From Leptodactylus fallax (taxonomy: Eukaryota > Chordata > Amphibia > Anura > Leptodactylidae): DNA of 64,000 bases. The position numbers and the translations under genes were made by a program. Location of the stretch: positions 62,001-126,000 of the forward strand of contig CAMRHE010000657.1 of NCBI GenBank assembly GCA_947044405.1, given 5' to 3'. The notes beneath the pieces were generated by a model. The model saw nothing but the letters and a program-made list of their open reading frames with translations. It made no database searches and had not been told where the DNA came from. This document shows, in pieces, positions 59,194 to 64,000 of the stretch. Each line of letters begins with the position of its first letter. Within the stretch, counting starts at the first letter, position 1.

Positions 59194-59327
59194 ACATATT
59201 TTAAGAATTTTTGATGATTTTATTTTTAATTTCCCATGTCGCCATCTATACCCATTTTCCAAAAAAAAACCTCTGCCACCATATGCTCAAACATGAATTT
59301 TAAGAAACATTGACTTCATAAAAACTA

Positions 59328-59895
59328 GAGATGAGCGAAGTATTCAAAAATTCGATTCGGCCACTTCACCGAATTTCGAGATATGATTCTATTCAATCCA
59401 AATTAAATTGCAGAGAATCGCGTACAAAAAACAGCTATTTATTGGCTGCCGAGAGCCAGGGGTGGGTGACAAAATGGCGGAACCCCTTGGATTTCGCGGT
59501 CATGTTTGACTGCGGCATCCAAGTTGTTAAAACCCCGGATCAGTTATGGAGCAGGGTGTTAGGTGTCAGTCACAGCTGTCGGTTACAACTAACACCCTGC
59601 TCCATAACCGATCGCGGGGATTTAACACCTTGGATGCAGCGGTCAAACATGCCGTGTGCGATCTCGAAGGGGTTAAAGGGATGTGACATCACAGGGCTGG
59701 CTGCTGATTGGCTGTACGCATGGCATTGTGGGTGATCCTGCGTTCCCAGAGTTCCTTGACCCATGTAGAGCAGCCATTTTGAACTAAATGCAAATTGTTA
59801 CCACGAAGCGTGAGGAAATTTGGATTCGATGCGAATCGAATATTTCCTAAAATTTGGATCGAATTTCACTTCTGCAGCTTCGATTCACTCATCTC
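59328..59895. mobile_element. TA-flanked inverted-repeat element, 568 bp
   Basis: GAGATGAGCGAAGTATTCAA and the right end TTCGATTCACTCATCTC are complementary ends, with TA at 59326-59327 and 59896-59897. A strong inner hairpin pairs GATCAGTTATGGAGCAGGGT with ACCCTGCTCCATAACCGATC (59540-59613). The 134-codon frame across it is by chance. Non-autonomous. Confidence 0.8.
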
Positions 59896-60586
59896 TAATA
59901 GAAACCTTTCACTGAAACTCCCTTTCTCTCCCAGATAACACGTTTCATATCATATTTTAGAACTGCTCGGAAACTGGCATGTAAAATTCTACATGAATGA
60001 AACATATTACATCAGAATATTCAGAAATAACAGCAGAAAAATACCAGGAAGTATCTACCTTAATATAACAATGAAAAATATGAGGACATAGGGGAAGGGT
60101 ATGGCACAGCAGAGGACTTTGGTCGCATGCACTTTTTCACAGCATTCAGTGAAATATATACAGTGGGCTTGAGACAGAATTCTTGATATTCCCTTGTTGA
60201 AATTGCAAATACAATCCAGAATTCATTGTTCCTTGAGTGATTGTGAGCCGTACAGGGCTTGATGCATTTTACCATTTTAATCAGACCACCATTGTTCACA
60301 GCGGATGTTTTTGGTGACGCAGATTTCCATGTTCTCTTAGGATTCTATTACCTAAAAACATTCTACTCTAGACCAGTGGCCTAAAAACTGTGTTCCTTGA
60401 ATTGCTGTGACACTACTACTCCCAGCAGGTCTTTGCAGCCTCAGGGTGCTTTGGTCTATCGCTGTTAGTAGGGTTCTACAATGAAAAGCTGATTCTGCCT
60501 ACTGAGACCCTTAGAGATCAGCTGTAATTTGTGGGACAACCTCATAGCAAGTGGTCTGTTCTACCACTATACCACCAAAACAAAAC
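59896..60586. other. Intergenic with hAT-like end
   Basis: CAGTGGCCTAAAAACTGTGT followed by ACTACTACTCCCAGCAGG at 60375-60430 resembles the left end of vertebrate hAT MITEs. No partner found. Otherwise nothing supported. Confidence 0.4.
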
Positions 60587-60940
60587 TTAAAGGGGTTTTC
60601 CAGGATTTTTAAAGTATATGAGAAATGCAGAGAATAAGATAAAATATAATAACTATTTCTCACCTGATAATTCCCCGCTGCTCTGTCACTGCTGGTCCTT
60701 GTTACATGTCCAACAGTAATGATTTGCTGACTGCCCATACATGACTGCTGGTGAAATGATGACCATGCGACCGTCACCGATGAGCACAATGGTCACATGC
60801 AGGTACTTAGCACATCATCACTGCAGGACAGAGAACAAGTACCATCAGGACCAGTGAGTGACAGCCCTTAAATATAAGTTATTTTATCTAATTTCCTACA
60901 GACTCTCTATTTTTCAATAAATTATTGACAACCCCCCTAA
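60587..60940. mobile_element. TTAA-type MITE, about 354 bp
   Basis: TTAAAGGGGTTTTCCAGGAT at the left; ATTGACAACCCCCCTAA at the right, where CTAA replaces TTAA. TGTCACTGCTGGTCC faces GGACCAGTGAGTGACAG, and CAGTAATGATTTGCTGAC faces inverted sequence near 60810. Confidence 0.7.
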
Positions 60941-61526
60941 GCATGACACAGTATCCACTGAAGTTAAAGGGTTGTCCCTGAAATGCACAGGCACACCAGG
61001 TCTTTCACAGCAAGTGACATACTTGGTAGCGCCCCCTGCCTGACACATGAGGCTCCTGAATGGGATGCCCCACCATTAACTTAGAAATGACTAATATTGT
61101 GCTTAAAAATAGTTTTTTTTTAAAACCAGACAAAAAAAACAACAGTCTGAGTATTTCAGAACAAAACAGCAAAAAACATCAACTTCAATGAACCCTAAGG
61201 CTATGGGCGTACGGCTCATGGTATTTACACATCTGGCTATGTCCCAAAAATGCAGCTTACAGGCACTGGCCATATCAGACTGTAGAGGAGATCTAATGTG
61301 CACTGAATGCTTTATTACAAGACTGTGGGATGGAGTATATCAGTATCCCGACCCCAAAGTGTCATACTGTTTGAGCATTGTATGTCAGAAGGGGTAATGC
61401 TTCTCATTAGACTGGAACAGAGACTTATTAGACCATACATGCTAAGAATTGTGGGTAAGGAATACAAATAAGACCTGAGAGGAATTTCCTCCTAGCGCCA
61501 CCTATTGGAAAGTAGCTCCCTATAGA
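60941..61526. other. Intergenic, nothing supported
   Basis: Contains AAAGGGTTGTCCCTGAAATG at 60966, another isolated GGGTTGTCC terminus. No partner and no gene. Confidence 0.4.
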
Positions 61527-61793
61527 TTAAAGGGAGTCTATCATTGAGTTTCTCAATTTTTAGCTAAGGCTATATTCATGTAGCCCTTATAAAGGCTATT
61601 GTAGGCATACCTTTTATTTCCTGACTCCCGCCAGCGTTTTTCAGAAAAAGCCTTTTTCTTGATATTTAAATTAGCTTCCACGGAGCACCCCCTATGACAT
61701 GGAAAATTTTAAGAATCCTTTAAAAAAATATCTGTTTAACATAAACAACTGGCTCAAAAACTAGGTAATTTTCAGGTGACACATTTCCTTTAA
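61527..61793. mobile_element. TTAA-flanked small element, 267 bp
   Basis: TTAAAGGGAGTCTATCATTG at the left and GGTGACACATTTCCTTTAA at the right, with TTAA at both limits. Only the outer 9-10 bp of the two ends are complementary, so identity as one element is tentative. Confidence 0.5.
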
Positions 61794-62689
61794 GATCATA
61801 GCAACGCCCTTGTGGTGTGGCTCCAGAATAAAATACTTGAAGCCATGTTTCAATTTTCTCTATCAAAAGAGTCATAAGGCAACATATTTGTCAATGTCTA
61901 GATAGAGTAATGTCCTACAACTGTCTTCTGCGGAGACAGAACCATATGTGACAGGTCAGACGTGGAGAAGAGTTTGTGTCTGCTTTTTTAATAGCCTGCT
62001 GAACTGAAGACCTTTAATGTGAGCCATACATTATTACAGAGAATATGTCACCCTTATATCACTTAGATTAATGACAGAATTTATATTAATATTATTAATA
62101 TCATTAAATCTGGATAAATGGGGTCCACAGTGTTAGAGTCATGTCTTTATAAGATTTTCCACTTTAATACCATAAAAAGCTGTAGCAGAACCCAACCTTT
62201 ATACTCTTCTCATCTCAACCTATTATATAGAACTTCATCTGTTTTCTCAGAAATAAGTGGTATAAATTTGCCACTTTTAGTCCATTAGAATCAGAACATT
62301 AATAAAAGAACAGGCAATGTTCTCCTAAACGTCACCGCCACAGATTTTAGATTCTCTATGGAAATGCTACTGTCTGCTGTACTGTATATGCAGCTACAAT
62401 TGGAAGCCAAGATGTACACAAGATATACACAAGATATACATGCACATGGGAGGCCTATGAGACCGGGGGGATGGAGGAGGGATGCAACAAAAAGGTAGGA
62501 AGGAAAGCAGTTATAGCTATAATGTAGTATAGTAAGGATTTTAATAATATTGTAATATGCAAAAGAAATCACCAAGGACAACGCTATTCACTGAACTGCT
62601 TTACTGGAATAATTTTCATCAAAAGAAGAACAGGCAGACCACAAGAAAATAACAGGTCTCAGCACAAACTGCAAGAACCATTTTTAACC
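61794..62689. other. Intergenic, nothing supported
   Basis: Unique sequence with a few short A/T runs. The 96-codon minus-strand frame at 62291-62581 has hydrophobic segments but no recognisable motif or signal. Confidence 0.4.
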
Positions 62690-62960
62690 TTAAAGTTATA
62701 GCCCCATGTAGCGGGCTGCACCCAAAAAGCAAAGCGGAAAAGACCGAAGTGGAAATGCCTCATGGTGTTCACAGAGAGTCCGCAGAGGAAAACATTCTGC
62801 TTCCATTATACCTATAGGGAAACCGCCGGCGTTTCCATAGGAATAATTGACATGCTGCGATTTACAAAACCGAAACGGTTTTGGAAATCACAGCATTATC
62901 GCTGCACGTATTTTTCTGCAATGTGTGGATGGGATTCGCTAGAATCTGTAAAACGCTACA
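62690..62960. mobile_element. Inverted-repeat element, family B
   Basis: Starts TTATAGCCCCATGTAGCGGG and contains CTGCTTCCATTATACCTATA, GAAACCGCCGGCGTTTCC and CAATGTGTGGATGGGATTCG, the family hallmarks. The right outer arm is lost. Confidence 0.65.
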
Positions 62961-63136
62961 GATTCCCCATTGTAAAGAATAGTAAATGGGAGCATCATGA
63001 AGAACAATTTGTCGCGCAAACATTAAACCCTCATATGTCTCGTATAACGGAAAAATAAAAAAGTTATGGGGTTTGGGAGGCGGGGAGTCAAAAATGAAGA
63101 TCGAAAAATGTCACTGGCGGGAAGGGGTCAATAACC

Positions 63137-63470
63137 ACCACTCCACTGATTCTGGCACAGTTGGAATTTTTTCTCTAGCCCCCACAGTTCCTGAGCAATC
63201 AATGCTGTTAGTTTTGGTGCCTGATATGCTAACTAGCTCTCTAATTTCAAGTGGGTGGTGTCAGGCAGGAGCAGACAAGGGGGGTGTGTCTCTGAGCTAC
63301 AGTCAGAGGCAGCCAGTGTCAGAGCTCAGAGGCACACCCCCTTGTCTGCTCCTGCCTGGCACAATTCACTTGACATTAGAGAATCTAGTTAGGATATCAG
63401 GCACCAAAATTAACTGCATTGATTGCTCGGGAACTCCAACTGAGCTGGAATCAGTGGAGAAGAGCCTATC
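63137..63470. mobile_element. Foldback element, about 330 bp
   Basis: CTCCACTGATTCTGGCACAG followed by TTGGAATTTT faces AACTGAGCTGGAATCAGTGG at the right; CAGTTCCTGAGCAATCAATG faces CATTGATTGCTCGGGAACT; GGCAGGAGCAGACAAGGGGG faces CCCCCTTGTCTGCTCCTGCC. A half copy is at 9073-9215. The 136-codon frame over it is a by-product. Confidence 0.85.
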
Positions 63471-64000
63471 AAAGCCTATTTAGAGCTGGAGTTGGTGGAG
63501 GTAGCTTTTAATACAGGCTACAGTAAAAGAATCTTACTCCTATGATTGTGTATTCCAAGGTAGTGGATCCTATCCTTTAAGTAAAGGCCTTATGTCTTCT
63601 AATATTCTTCCCACTTTCATTCTTATTCTCTCCAGGGTATTGTTTAATTTCCAATGTTCTCACCACTACGACTTCCAACACAGCTCCAGTTTCCTTTTCC
63701 ATAAACTGCTAAAATTGACCAATAAATTATTCATAATTTTCCATTCTCCACATCTCAGTCATAGTCGATCACTTGGACATATTACGTTTATTCTAGTTTT
63801 TTTCTCTGTTTATCTCCTGACCCATTAGAAACCATTTTTCCATGTCCCTCTTTATATCAATGTCTATGGACTAGCATCATTCAGTGTTCTGTCCTTGAAT
63901 CTCTTCTTTTCTCCATCTACACTCTTTGAATGTGTAAATCAATATCTTTTCTGTATCACTTTTATACTAGTGACAAACAAAAGCTACAAATCTAAACCTA
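63471..64000. other. Intergenic, nothing supported
   Basis: Pyrimidine-rich, unique sequence with no inverted repeat or motif. The 78-codon frame at 63592-63828 is hydrophobic and serine-rich but not recognisable. Confidence 0.4.

Noticed and set aside
59331..59735. A 134-codon frame
   Set aside because: Contained in the TA-flanked element, crosses its inner hairpin, no motif.
63073..63483. A 136-codon frame
   Set aside because: Contained in a foldback element whose other strand is equally open in part; no motif.

Overview
This window looks like intergenic DNA from a large, repeat-rich vertebrate genome, most probably an anuran amphibian. That placement is an inference. It rests on several Tc1/mariner transposons, many short inverted-repeat elements, a solo LTR with a Gypsy look, hAT insertions, tandem repeats between about 13 and 120 bp, and the absence of any recognisable multi-exon host gene. 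No rRNA, tRNA, CRISPR or operon-like structure was seen. The only convincing protein-coding sequence belongs to transposons.

Layout. Positions 1-9900 hold foldback elements, a 46-bp tandem array that recurs in opposite orientation, and a solo LTR inserted into that array with a clear 5-bp target duplication. Positions 9.9-22.6 kb hold stacked terminal-inverted-repeat elements, a full-length Tc1-like transposon with one frameshift (14752..16388), a 728-bp TTAA-flanked foldback, a stretch that resembles conserved non-coding DNA (19.9-20.5 kb), and an old Tc1 remnant. Positions 22.7-27.1 kb are dominated by satellites: two arrays of a 50-bp family and a 13-bp minisatellite that inverts head to head. 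Positions 30.5-32.1 kb hold the best-preserved element, a Tc1-like transposon with an uninterrupted 340-residue transposase carrying the DD34E triad. Positions 33.9-36.9 kb are a nested structure: a decayed Tc1/mariner element split by a 2.5-kb non-autonomous hAT element with an 8-bp duplication, which itself contains a minisatellite and a foldback element. Positions 37-47 kb carry more small inverted-repeat elements and a second conserved-looking stretch (42.0-42.56 kb). At 47.4-48.9 kb lies a near-identical but broken copy of the 30.5-kb transposon, followed by a palindrome and, at 50.8-51.7 kb, an internally deleted Tc1 element of another family. The last 12 kb has further tandem arrays and inverted-repeat elements.

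How the parts relate. The 30.5-kb transposase is the only candidate trans-acting protein. Its 47.4-kb sister keeps both outer termini and could in principle be mobilised by it, but has lost the inner site of one end. The small elements flanked by TTAA, TTA or TA fit piggyBac-like, PIF/Harbinger-like and Tc1/mariner-like non-autonomous families whose transposases are not encoded here. I did not find a convincing new biological system. The most useful observations are the intact transposon, the two insertion histories that can be read exactly, and several unique-looking non-coding stretches that deserve a conservation test.
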